Below are positions 36,921 to 45,013 of a stretch of 64,000 nt of DNA, piece by piece. A program made the translations under genes and the position numbers. The first letter of the stretch is position 1, and each line of letters opens with the position of its first letter. The notes beneath the pieces were generated by a model. That model was not told where the DNA came from and did no database searches. It worked only from the letters and a program-made list of their open reading frames with translations. Source of the DNA: Jiella sonneratiae (GTDB taxonomy: Bacteria > Pseudomonadota > Alphaproteobacteria > Rhizobiales > Rhizobiaceae); contig NZ_JAFMPY010000022.1 of the NCBI RefSeq assembly GCF_017353515.1, forward strand, positions 38,841-102,840, given 5' to 3'.

Positions 36921-38825
36921 TCATCCGCCGGCCAGAAGGCCGGCGAGAACGATGACGATGAGCGCGAGGACGGCCGAGATCGCCTGCCAGAAGCGCACCG
37001 GATGACGCATCGCGAGCGGCTCGGGCTCGCCCTCGATGAATGCCGGGTTGGGATGGGCGAGGTCGTGGACGAATTCCGCCACCTCGCCGTAGCGGCGGGC
37101 CGGATCGATCGCGAGGGCCCGGGCGAGGGCGCCTTCGACGAAATCCGGAACGTCGACGCCTTCGCCGCCCGCCGGCAGATAGGCGAGGCGGCGCTGTTCG
37201 CGCCAGGTGCGGCTCCGCGCCAAAGCGGCACCATAGGGCAGACAGCCGGTCAGCATGTGATAGGCGAGGACGCCGAGCGAGAAGACGTCGGAGCTTCGGC
37301 GGCCGACCTCGCCACGGAGCTGTTCGGGGGCAGAGAACTGCAGCGCCCCGGCCGGGCGCGCCTCCGGGGCGAAGGGCCGCGCCTCCTCGACGCCGGCAAC
37401 GCGCGCCGCGCCGAAGTCGATCAGCACGGCGACGCCGTCGCGGTCGATCATGACGTTTTCCGGCCGAAGGTCCTGGTGCACCATGTCCTTGCGGTGCATT
37501 GCCTGGAGGCCGGCGGCGACGTCGCGGGCGATGCGGCGCACCTCCGCGACGGCCAACGCCGGGTTCCGGTCGAGAATGGCGCTGAGGGTCTCGCCCTCGA
37601 CGAGCTCCATCGCCGTATAGAGCGCGGCCCGCGGCCGCCGCCGGCGGATCGGCTTCAGACAGTGGCGGCTCGACAGCCGGGCGGCGATCCACTCCTCCAT
37701 CAGCAGGCTGCGCCGGGCGTCCATTTCCCCGCAAAGCTCCGAGGCGAGGAATTTCAGCGCCGCACTTTCGCCCGTTTCGGCGTCGCGGGCGGCGAGGACG
37801 TGGCTGCGCGGGCCGACGTGGAGCGCCCGTTCGATCAGCCAGCCGTCGAAAATTTCACCGACGCCGGGGATCGCGGCCGGCGGCGCCAGGTCGCCGCCCG
37901 CCAGCCACTCCTTCGCCTCGGCGCGGGGCAGGCTGTCGACACGGAGGATGGCGGCGGTGACGTCGTCCCGGCTGCCGGCGTCGAGCGCCGCGGCGAGGAT
38001 TGCGGCCGCCGCCGCGTCGAGGTCGCCGCGAGCCGCCGCGACCAGCCCGGCAAGCCGCCCCGGCGACAGATGTTCGTGGACGCCGTCGCTGGTCAGAAGG
38101 AAGACGTCGCCCTCGCGAAGCGGGATCTCGCAGGTGTCGATCTCGACGTTCGGCCCGGTGCCGAGGGCCCGCGCCAAATAGGTCTCGACGGAGGAGACGA
38201 AGAGGCGGTGATCCTCGGTGAGGGGCTCGAAGGCCTTGCCGGAAAGCCTGCTGACGCGCGTGTCGCCGACATGGAAGAGGTGGGCCGTGCGACCTTTCAG
38301 AACGAGCGCGCTGAAGGTGGTGACGAAGCCTTTGTCGGGTTCGGCGCCGGCGGGCGAGGCCTCGGAGGCCGCGGCGCGGCGGGTCTCGCCATGGAGCCAG
38401 GCGTTGGTGGCGGCGATCACCCGGCTTGCGGACTGGCGCACGCTCCAAGCGTCGGACGTGCAGTAATAGTCGGTGAGAAAGCTCTTCACCGCGGTCTCGG
38501 CGGCGATCCGGCCGTGGCGCGAGGAGGAGATGCCGTCGGCGATCGCGATGGCGATGCCCTTGGCGGCGAGCGCCGAGCCGTCGGGCAGGACGGCGCCGTG
38601 AAAGTCCTGGTTTCCGGCTTTCGGCCCGGCCCTGGTGGCCGAGCCGAAGGTGACGGCGATCCGCTGCTCCCCGGCCTCGGCGACGTCCGGCGCCGCCTCG
38701 GCGGCAGCCGCCGCCCCGGTCGCGACGTCCGCCGCTGCTGCCGCCCCGCGTGGCGGGACCTTTCCGGCGGTCTCGCTCGAAGCCGGAAACCCCTCCTCGA
38801 CGGAGCGCAGCAGCGGGCGGGTCAT
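36921..38825 (-). CDS. bifunctional PP2C phosphatase / Ser-Thr protein kinase
   Basis: The 634-residue protein has two catalytic domains. The N-terminal PP2C domain (about residues 55-290) shows GNQDFHGAVLPDG, IAIADGISSSRHG, LFHVGDTRVSRL and LLTSDGVHEHLS, with the metal Asp residues present. The kinase domain (about 325-590) shows ALKFLASELCGE, the catalytic loop as VHQDLRPENVMID (Gln instead of Arg in HRD), IDFGAARV and DVFSLGVLAYHMLTG. A C-terminal transmembrane helix (AISAVLALIVIVLAGLLAGG) anchors it. The same kind of gene lies beside nir/nas genes in other proteobacteria such as Pseudomonas. Its target is unknown. Confidence 0.9.
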   Translation of the reverse strand: MTRPLLRSVEEGFPASSETAGKVPPRGAAAAADVATGAAAAAEAAPDVAEAGEQRIAVTFGSATRAGPKAGNQDFHGAVLPDGSALAAKGIAIAIADGISSSRHGRIAAETAVKSFLTDYYCTSDAWSVRQSASRVIAATNAWLHGETRRAAASEASPAGAEPDKGFVTTFSALVLKGRTAHLFHVGDTRVSRLSGKAFEPLTEDHRLFVSSVETYLARALGTGPNVEIDTCEIPLREGDVFLLTSDGVHEHLSPGRLAGLVAAARGDLDAAAAAILAAALDAGSRDDVTAAILRVDSLPRAEAKEWLAGGDLAPPAAIPGVGEIFDGWLIERALHVGPRSHVLAARDAETGESAALKFLASELCGEMDARRSLLMEEWIAARLSSRHCLKPIRRRRPRAALYTAMELVEGETLSAILDRNPALAVAEVRRIARDVAAGLQAMHRKDMVHQDLRPENVMIDRDGVAVLIDFGAARVAGVEEARPFAPEARPAGALQFSAPEQLRGEVGRRSSDVFSLGVLAYHMLTGCLPYGAALARSRTWREQRRLAYLPAGGEGVDVPDFVEGALARALAIDPARRYGEVAEFVHDLAHPNPAFIEGEPEPLAMRHPVRFWQAISAVLALIVIVLAGLLAGG

Positions 38826-38853
38826 CGCGGCCGATCCTCGCAATCGGAACCGG

Positions 38854-39699
38854 TCACTCGGCCGGCTCGGCGAGCGGGCTGACCGGGCCCGCGGCGTTGC
38901 GGGCCTTCGGGGTGCCGTAGTGGGTCGAATAGAGGGTCGCCCCGACGAAGGTGATGCCGCCCACGATGTTTCCGAGGATCGTCGGGATCTCGTTGTAGAG
39001 GAAATAGTCGCCCCAGGTGAAGTTGCCGCCGAGGATGATGCCGGACGGGAACAGGAACATGTTCACGATGGAATGTTCGAAGCCGAGATAGAAGAAGACG
39101 AGGATCGGCATCCACATGGCGATGACCTTGCCCGACACCGAGGTCGACATCATCGCGGCGACGACGCCGGTCGAGACCATCCAGTTGCACATCACCGCGC
39201 GGATGAAGAGCGTCAGCATGCCGCCGAAGCCGGCCGCCGCATAGCCGAGGGTTCGGGCTTCGCCGATATGGCCGATCTTCTCGCCGACCGCGTCCGGCGC
39301 CTTGGTGAAGCCCATGGTGAAGATGATCGCCATGAACACCGCGACGGTCAGCGCGCCGGCGAAATTGCCGAGAAAGACGAGACCCCAGTTGCGGCCGAGC
39401 CCTTTGAGATCGCAGCCCGGCCGTCTGTCGAGGAGGGCGAGCGGCACCAGCGTGAAGACGCCGGTGAGGAGGTCGAAGCCGAGGAGATAGAGCATGCAGA
39501 AGCCGACGGGGAAGAGCAGCGCCCCGACCAGCGCATTGCCGGTATTGACCGTGATCGTCACGGCGAACGCCGCCGCCAGCGCCAGGATCGCGCCGGCCAT
39601 GTAGGCCCTGATCAGCGTGTCCTTGGTGCCCATGAAGATCTTCGCCTCGCCGGCGTCGACCATCTTGGTCACGAATTCCTTTGGCGCGAGATATGACAT
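38854..39699 (-). CDS. formate/nitrite transporter family channel (NirC/FocA-like)
   Basis: The 281-residue protein has six hydrophobic helices and FNT-family motifs: FVTKMVDAGEAKIFMG near the start, GALLFPVGFCMLYLLGFDLLTG, FLGNFAGAL, AVMCNWMVSTGV and GFEHSIVNMFLFPSGI. FNT proteins are pentameric channels for nitrite, formate or related anions. Placed between nirD and the kinase, nitrite is the likely substrate. Start 39699 gives MSYLAPKEF; 170 bases separate it from nirD. Confidence 0.9.
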   Translation of the reverse strand: MSYLAPKEFVTKMVDAGEAKIFMGTKDTLIRAYMAGAILALAAAFAVTITVNTGNALVGALLFPVGFCMLYLLGFDLLTGVFTLVPLALLDRRPGCDLKGLGRNWGLVFLGNFAGALTVAVFMAIIFTMGFTKAPDAVGEKIGHIGEARTLGYAAAGFGGMLTLFIRAVMCNWMVSTGVVAAMMSTSVSGKVIAMWMPILVFFYLGFEHSIVNMFLFPSGIILGGNFTWGDYFLYNEIPTILGNIVGGITFVGATLYSTHYGTPKARNAAGPVSPLAEPAE

Positions 39700-39869
39700 T
39701 GCCTTCACCCCTGATTGAACGTCTCGATGCTGATTGCTTGACGCCGAGCGATCGCTCGACCCTTTGCGCGAACCCTGTCGGCCGCTTCCTCCGTTCGGCA
39801 TTCGTGTCGTGCGGTCTCTCCCCAGCCGCCGGGAAAGCCAGGTCGTTGCCGTTGCCGGCGCGCCCCGGC

Positions 39870-40220
39870 CTATTCGGCCGCCTCGGGGACGCCCGCCGCC
39901 TCGGCGAGCGAAAGTTCGATGACCCGGGTGAGCGGGTCGACCCGGGTCGCGAAGACCCGCACCCGGCCGCCCTCGGGGCCCTGCATGAAGCCGGTGGCGA
40001 GTTCGATCACGGCGTTGTGGAGCGGGCAGGTGACCGAAGCGTCGTGAACGATGCCCTGCGACAGCGGCCCGCCGCGATGCGGGCACCGGTCCTCGGTGGC
40101 GAAGATCTCGTCATCGGCGGTCCTGAACACGGCGATGCGGCCGAAGGGCGAGGTCACGCAGCGCGCGCCGCGCCGGGGAATGTCGGTGAGAAGGCCGATG
40201 CGGTGCCATTCGCGGGTCAT
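39870..40220 (-). CDS. nirD: nitrite reductase (NADH) small subunit
   Basis: The 116-residue protein is a Rieske-type subunit. The two cluster motifs are complete: EDRCPHRGGPLSQG and SVTCPLHNAVIELATG. NirD works with NirB in the cytoplasm to reduce nitrite to ammonium. Its ATG overlaps the nirB stop (ATGA), so the two are coupled. A C-terminal tail of about 15 residues is Ala/Glu-rich. Confidence 0.94.
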   Translation of the reverse strand: MTREWHRIGLLTDIPRRGARCVTSPFGRIAVFRTADDEIFATEDRCPHRGGPLSQGIVHDASVTCPLHNAVIELATGFMQGPEGGRVRVFATRVDPLTRVIELSLAEAAGVPEAAE

Positions 40221-42664
40221 TCTGCGGCCTCCCTGTAGGAGATTTCCGCCATCGGGCGGAATTCGTGCGGGGCGACGCCGCCCGACGCCCGGTCCGCCCA
40301 GGGATCGCGCTGGGCGAAGCGCTGGGAATAGGCGAAGCGCTCGAAATAGTGGCGGCGCTTCTCGGCATCCTCGACGATCGCCGCGCGGATCGATTCCATG
40401 CCGACGCGCTTCAGCCACTTGTAGATGCGTTCGAGATAGTGGCCCTGCTCGCGATAGAGCTGGACGAGGGCGACGATCATTTCGAGCGCCTCCTCCTCGG
40501 TCTTCACCTGGGTGAGGACCTCGGTGCCCTTGATGTCGAGCCCGGCGGCGCCGGCGAAGTGGATCTCGTAGCCGGCATCGGTACAGATCACGCCGACGTC
40601 CTTGCAGGTCGCCTCCGCGCAGTTCCGCGGACAGCCGGACACCGCCATCTTCACCTTGGCGGGGGTCCAGGAGCCCCACATGAACCGCTCGATCTTCACG
40701 CCGAGGCCGGTCGAATCCTGGGTGCCGAAGCGGCACCAGTCGGTGCCGACGCAGGTCTTCACCGTCCGCAGCGCCTTGCCGTAGGCGGCGCCCGAAACCA
40801 TGCCGGCGGCATTGAGATCCGCCCAGACCGCGGGGAGATCCTCCTTCTTCACGCCGAGCATGTCGATGCGCTGGCCGCCGGTGCACTTCACCGTCGGGAT
40901 GCTGAACTTGTCGACGACGTCGGCGATCGCCCGCAGTTCGCTCGCCGAGGTCAGCCCGCCCCACATCCGCGGCACGACGGAATAGGTTCCGTCCTTCTGG
41001 ATGTTGGCGTGGACGCGCTCGTTGATGAAGCGCGACTGGTCGTCGTCGGCATATTCGCCGGGCCAGTCGGCGAGGAGATAGTAGTTCAGCGCCGGCCGGC
41101 ATTTGGCGCAGCCGCAGGAGGTCTTCCATTCGAGCTCCTGCATCACTTCGGGAATCGACTTCAGCTCCTTGGCGACGATCAGCCGGCGCACGTCGCCATG
41201 CGACAGGTCGGTGCAGGGGCACATCGGCTTGACCGCGGCCGGGTTGTAGGCGGCGCCGAGCGTCATCGCCATCAGCTGCTCGACGAGGCCGGTGCAGGTG
41301 CCGCAGGAAGCCGACGCCTTGGTATGGGCCCGGACCTCGTCCAGGGAGGTCAGTCCCTTCGCGGTGATCGCGCCGGTGATCTTGCCCTTGCAGACGCCGT
41401 TGCAGCCGCAGATCTCCGCATCATCCGGCAAGGCTGCAACGGCCGCCATAGGGTCCAGCGGCGCGGTTCCCTGATAGGACTGGCCGAAGATCAGGGTCTC
41501 GCGCATCGCCGAGACGGGAGCGCCCTCGCGGATCAGGTCGAAGAACCAGTTGGCGTCGCCGGTGTCGCCATACATCACAGCGCCGACCAGCCGGTCGTCC
41601 TCGATGACGAGGCGGCGGTAGACGCCCTGCGCCGGATCGCGCAGGACGATCTCCTCGCGCCCGTCGCCGGCGGCGAAATCGCCGGCCGAGAAGAGGTCGC
41701 AGCCGGTGACCTTGAGCTTGGTCGAGAGTTCCTTCACCGCGAAGCTGCCGGGCCGGCCGAGCAGGCAGCCCGCGAGGATCTTGGCCTGTTCGTAGAGCGG
41801 CGCCACGAGGCCGAACAGCGTGCCGTTGAATTCGACGCATTCGCCGACGGCATAGACGTCGGGATCGGAGGTGCGCATCTGCGCGTCGACGACGATGGCG
41901 CGGTTCACCGCAAGGCCCGCCGCCTTGGCCAATTCGACCGAGGGACGGATGCCGACGGCCATCACCACGAGATCGGCCGCAAGCCGGGTGCCGTCGGCAA
42001 GTTCCACCGCCTCGACCTGGTTCTCGCCGAGGATGCGCTCGGTCGAGGCCCGGGTCATCACGGAAATGCCGCGCTTTTCCAGGTCGCGCCGCAGGAGGTA
42101 GCCCGCCGCCTCGTCGAGCTGGCGATCCATCAGATGCCCGGTCAGATGCAGGACGGTGACTTCCATGCCGCGGAGCCTGAGGCCCGCTGCCGCCTCGAGG
42201 CCGAGCAGGCCGCCGCCGATGACGACCGCGCGTCCGCCGGCCCTTGCCGAGGCCTCGATCATCCGGTTCGTGTCGTCGAGGTCGCGATAGGTGATGACGC
42301 CGGGAAGATCGCGGCCCTCGACCGGAACGATGAACGGCACCGAGCCGGTGGCGACGATCAGCTTGTCGTAGGGCACCTCGCCGTTCTCGCCGACCACGAC
42401 CTTGCGGGTCCGGTCGATCGCGACGACCTTCTCGCCGAAGCGGCAGACGACGCGGTTGGCGCCGTACCAGGCATCGTCGTGGGTGACGATCTCCTCGAAG
42501 CTCTTTTCGCCGGAAAGCACCGGCGACAGCATGATACGGTTGTAGTTGCCCCGCGGTTCGGCATTGAACAGCGTGACCTCGAAGGCCCCCGGATCGGTTT
42601 CGAAGAGCGTTTCCAGCACTCTTCCCGAAGCCATGCCGGCGCCGATCACGACCAGTTTCTGCAT
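40217..42664 (-). CDS. nirB: nitrite reductase (NADH) large subunit
   Basis: The 815-residue protein begins with an FAD domain (KLVVIGAGMASGRVLE, NYNRIMLSPVLSGEKS) and an NAD domain (RAVVIGGGLLGLEAAAGLRL). A BFD-like [2Fe-2S] domain shows ICGCNGVCKGKITGAI and CGTCTGLVEQLM. The C-terminal sulfite/nitrite reductase domain has KTCVGTDWCRFGTQDSTGLG and SGCPRNCAEATCKDVGVI for the [4Fe-4S]-siroheme pair. It reduces nitrite to ammonium with NADH. Start 42664 follows GAAAGGA. It overlaps nirD and lies 11 bases after the GAF gene. Confidence 0.96.
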   Translation of the reverse strand: MQKLVVIGAGMASGRVLETLFETDPGAFEVTLFNAEPRGNYNRIMLSPVLSGEKSFEEIVTHDDAWYGANRVVCRFGEKVVAIDRTRKVVVGENGEVPYDKLIVATGSVPFIVPVEGRDLPGVITYRDLDDTNRMIEASARAGGRAVVIGGGLLGLEAAAGLRLRGMEVTVLHLTGHLMDRQLDEAAGYLLRRDLEKRGISVMTRASTERILGENQVEAVELADGTRLAADLVVMAVGIRPSVELAKAAGLAVNRAIVVDAQMRTSDPDVYAVGECVEFNGTLFGLVAPLYEQAKILAGCLLGRPGSFAVKELSTKLKVTGCDLFSAGDFAAGDGREEIVLRDPAQGVYRRLVIEDDRLVGAVMYGDTGDANWFFDLIREGAPVSAMRETLIFGQSYQGTAPLDPMAAVAALPDDAEICGCNGVCKGKITGAITAKGLTSLDEVRAHTKASASCGTCTGLVEQLMAMTLGAAYNPAAVKPMCPCTDLSHGDVRRLIVAKELKSIPEVMQELEWKTSCGCAKCRPALNYYLLADWPGEYADDDQSRFINERVHANIQKDGTYSVVPRMWGGLTSASELRAIADVVDKFSIPTVKCTGGQRIDMLGVKKEDLPAVWADLNAAGMVSGAAYGKALRTVKTCVGTDWCRFGTQDSTGLGVKIERFMWGSWTPAKVKMAVSGCPRNCAEATCKDVGVICTDAGYEIHFAGAAGLDIKGTEVLTQVKTEEEALEMIVALVQLYREQGHYLERIYKWLKRVGMESIRAAIVEDAEKRRHYFERFAYSQRFAQRDPWADRASGGVAPHEFRPMAEISYREAAE

Positions 42665-42675
42665 GATGGGTCCTT

Positions 42676-43617
42676 TCAGTAGTACCAGGCGACGACGTGG
42701 GCGAGCACCCCGTCCCGATAGAGCGGGAGGGCCACCATCGACGCGTAGCCGGCGGTCAGGAGCGCGGTGTCGGTTCTGACCAGCGGCAGGCCGGAGCCGA
42801 GGGCTTCGCCGACGGCGCCCTGCCAGGCGGCGACGCGTCGCTCGTGCTCGTCGTCCCAGAGCGGCCCTTCGCGCTGGCAGATGCCGTCGGCAAGCACCGC
42901 CTCCGTGGCGGCGCCGCTCCGTGACGACCGGACGTTCCACAATTCGAAGCGCCGGGCGATCGGCGTGCCGCGGGCCGAAAGCAGCGTCAGGACGTAGGTC
43001 CGGCGCCCCGGCACGGCGATCGGCAGGCCGAGCCCGGTGGTCAGGCCGGCCCGGCCGGCGCTGTCGGCGCGGATGAAGCGATAGCCGGAGCCGAGATCGC
43101 GCAGGAGCATCGGCGCGTTGGCCGCCCAGACGCCGCCGGGCAGGCCCTGGCCGCGGGGAAAATGCGTGTGCTGCGAAACCCACTCGAAATGCCGGGCGGC
43201 GCCGTAATAGCCGTCGTCGAGCAGGAGAAGGCCGTTCTCCTCGTGCCAGATCTCGATCGCGCCGGTGCGTTCCGCGTCGTCGCCGCACAGGACGACGACG
43301 ACGGCCTTCAGATCGTTGCCGGCAAAGACCGGGATCGCCACGGCGCTGGTCAGCCCGGCGACCCGGGCAGCCTCCGCCCGCAGGAAGTATGAGCCGTCGA
43401 AGCCCTTGAGCACGACGGGCCTTGCTTCGGCCCACGCCTTGCCGGGAAGGCCTTCGCCTTTGGCGAAGCTCTGCTTCTCGGAGATGGCGGCGAAATCCGC
43501 CAGGGCACCGTAGTCGCCGCTCGACCAGACCAGCCGGCCGTCCTTCGGCACCCAGACCTCGGTCACCGCGATGAAGGGGCGCGTCGTTTCGTTCACAGTT
43601 TCCATGACGGCACTCAT
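42676..43617 (-). CDS. tandem GAF-domain protein, first gene of the nirBD unit
   Basis: The 313-residue protein consists of two similar GAF-like halves. FAKGEGLPGKAWAEARPVVL and TSAVAIPVFAGNDLKAVVVVLC in the first correspond to FPRGQGLPGGVWAANAPMLL and TTGLGLPIAVPG in the second. A third short repeat (ASMVALPLYRDGVLAHVVAWYY) ends the protein. No kinase, HTH or other output domain is present. It directly precedes nirB (11 bases), so it may sense nitrate, nitrite or redox state and act by protein contact. The start could be 43617 or a Met four codons later. Confidence 0.75.
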   Translation of the reverse strand: MSAVMETVNETTRPFIAVTEVWVPKDGRLVWSSGDYGALADFAAISEKQSFAKGEGLPGKAWAEARPVVLKGFDGSYFLRAEAARVAGLTSAVAIPVFAGNDLKAVVVVLCGDDAERTGAIEIWHEENGLLLLDDGYYGAARHFEWVSQHTHFPRGQGLPGGVWAANAPMLLRDLGSGYRFIRADSAGRAGLTTGLGLPIAVPGRRTYVLTLLSARGTPIARRFELWNVRSSRSGAATEAVLADGICQREGPLWDDEHERRVAAWQGAVGEALGSGLPLVRTDTALLTAGYASMVALPLYRDGVLAHVVAWYY

Positions 43618-43672
43618 GCGGCTGGCCTTCGTTGGAATTGTTGCCGTTCGATCGATCGACTCGACGACGCAG

Positions 43673-43691
43673 GTTTGCGCCAGGCGCAAAC
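43673..43691. promoter_or_regulatory. inverted repeat in the GAF/brnT divergent promoter
   Basis: GTTTGCGC and GCGCAAAC flank the triplet CAG. It lies 56 bases upstream of the GAF gene start and 40 upstream of the first brnT start, so either regulator could use it. BrnA-type autoregulation is one option. Confidence 0.4.
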
Positions 43692-43730
43692 GCTACCTGG
43701 AGTGGCAAGGATGGTCCGAGCGAGTGCGGG

Positions 43731-44024
43731 ATGGTCGAGTACGACTGGAATGACGCCAAGCGCGCAGGCAATCTTGCCAAGCACGGGGTCGACTTTGCCG
43801 AAGTGCATCACTTCTTCTGGGACGTCGCCATCATCCGGCCGGATGACCGCAGCGACTATGGCGAGACCAGGCTTTCGGCGACGGCGCCCTTGCTGGGGCG
43901 CCTCCACGTGATGATTTACGTCGTCCGGGATGACACGATCCGGATCATCAGCCTTCGCAAGGCGAACAAGCGGGAAAGGCGCCGTTATGAAAAAGAGATG
44001 GCAAACCGAACCGATCAGCGATGA
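43731..44024 (+). CDS. brnT: BrnT family toxin, module 1
   Basis: The 97-residue protein begins MVEYDWNDAKRAGNLAKHGV followed by DFAEV, the defining N-terminus of BrnT (W/Y-D-x-x-K-x-x-x-N-x-x-K-H-G-V). The C-terminal half has YGETRLSATAPL and IRIISLRKANKRERRRYEKE, including the catalytic-surface Arg residues. BrnT is a RelE-like ribonuclease neutralised by BrnA. The antitoxin gene begins 38 bases before this gene ends. The start at 43731 fits family length. Confidence 0.87.
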   Translation: MVEYDWNDAKRAGNLAKHGVDFAEVHHFFWDVAIIRPDDRSDYGETRLSATAPLLGRLHVMIYVVRDDTIRIISLRKANKRERRRYEKEMANRTDQR

Positions 44025-44283
44025 AGAAGACGCCGCCATCACCACTGCTGCGCTTTCCGACCCCGACAATCCGCCGCTCACCGACGAAGAGCTTGACCGG
44101 ATGCGGCCGGCCCGCGACGTGATGCCCCGCGAATTGTTCGAAAAGCTCACCGGGACGAAGGCCGTCTTCGTACCCGAGGCGGTCGTCGCGCATTTCAAGG
44201 AGAAGTTCGGCCCCGACTGGGAGGAGGAGATGCGCGACGTCCTGCGCGCTGCCGCCGATCGCAAGGACGAGGCGGCGGAGTAG
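43987..44283 (+). CDS. brnA: BrnA family antitoxin, module 1
   Basis: The 98-residue protein starts MKKRWQTEPISDEEDAAITT and contains NPPLTDEELDRMRPARDVMP, then a short C-terminal ribbon-helix-helix-like part (VFVPEAVVAHFKEKFG, WEEEMRDVLRAAAD). This is the DUF4415/BrnA pattern: an N-terminal toxin-binding segment and a DNA-binding C-terminus. It overlaps the toxin gene by 38 bases, in the usual toxin-first order. Confidence 0.85.
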   Translation: MKKRWQTEPISDEEDAAITTAALSDPDNPPLTDEELDRMRPARDVMPRELFEKLTGTKAVFVPEAVVAHFKEKFGPDWEEEMRDVLRAAADRKDEAAE

Positions 44284-44369
44284 CAACGCGGGCCACCCGG
44301 GAAATTCCTCTTTCCATTGTTAAATTTCAGTTTGCGCCATAAAGTGGTTTTTGCGTGTTGGGGGCGCGT

Positions 44370-44690
44370 ATGGCGAGTTGGGACGTCTTCGAATGGGATG
44401 AAGCCAAGCGCGCTTTGAATCGAGCAAAGCACGGCGTGGATTTCGAGTTGGCGCGTTCTCTTGACCGCGACGTGGCACTGATTCAGCCCGATTTGCGGAG
44501 GGACTACGGCGAAGACAGGTTTCAGGCGACCGGTCCGATCGGCACTCGCCTCTATGTCATGATCTACACGCTTCGCACGGACACTTCGGCTGGAAGGGAT
44601 ATCGTCCGGGTGATAAGTCTTCGGAAAGCAAATGACCGAGAGGTGCTGCGCTATGAAAGCGAGACCGAAATTGATTCGCCCGACGCCTGA
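44370..44690 (+). CDS. brnT: BrnT family toxin, module 2
   Basis: The 106-residue protein begins MASWDVFEWDEAKRALNRAK and continues HGVDFELARSL, again the BrnT signature. IVRVISLRKANDREVLRYES matches the C-terminal core of module 1. An insertion of about eight residues (TLRTDTSAGRD) lies before the last strand. An in-frame ATG at 44355 is an alternative start. The 86-base gap after module 1 is AT-rich and probably carries its own promoter. Confidence 0.86.
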   Translation: MASWDVFEWDEAKRALNRAKHGVDFELARSLDRDVALIQPDLRRDYGEDRFQATGPIGTRLYVMIYTLRTDTSAGRDIVRVISLRKANDREVLRYESETEIDSPDA

Positions 44691-44958
44691 AGAAGACGCC
44701 GAGATCACCGCAGCGGCACTTTCGGACCCGGACAATCCGCCGCTGACCGACGAGGATTGGGCCCGCATGCGGCCGGCGCGGGAGGTGATGCCGCCGTCCT
44801 TCTTCGAGCCGGTCACGGCGCCGCCCCGCCGCTTCTTCATGGCGGAGATCGAGCTGGACGTGGCGGAACATTTCAAGAAGGAGGCGGGCGACGACTGGCA
44901 GGCCCGCATCAACGACGTCCTGCGCGAGGCGATCGCCCGCAAGGAAGCCGCCGAGTAG
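44653..44958 (+). CDS. brnA: BrnA family antitoxin, module 2
   Basis: The 101-residue protein shares with the first antitoxin the segment ALSDPDNPPLTDEDWARMRP and the C-terminal pattern AEHFKKEAGDDWQARINDVL. It overlaps its toxin gene by 38 bases, the same overlap as in module 1, which supports a tandem duplication of the whole unit. It converges with the nrtCD-like gene 55 bases away. Confidence 0.85.
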   Translation: MKARPKLIRPTPEEDAEITAAALSDPDNPPLTDEDWARMRPAREVMPPSFFEPVTAPPRRFFMAEIELDVAEHFKKEAGDDWQARINDVLREAIARKEAAE

Positions 44959-45013
44959 CGCGGCCCTTGCGGCAGCGCGGGCGCCGGGCAGCCGGGCAAG
45001 AGGACCCCGCCCA

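Noticed and set aside
40265..42682. 805-codon plus-strand open frame opposite nirB
   Set aside because: It is antisense to nirB, which has all flavin, iron-sulfur and siroheme motifs.
43673..43691. Second NasT-type RNA hairpin before the GAF-nirB unit
   Set aside because: The stem closes a three-base loop, not an A1/G4 hexaloop, and no terminator follows.
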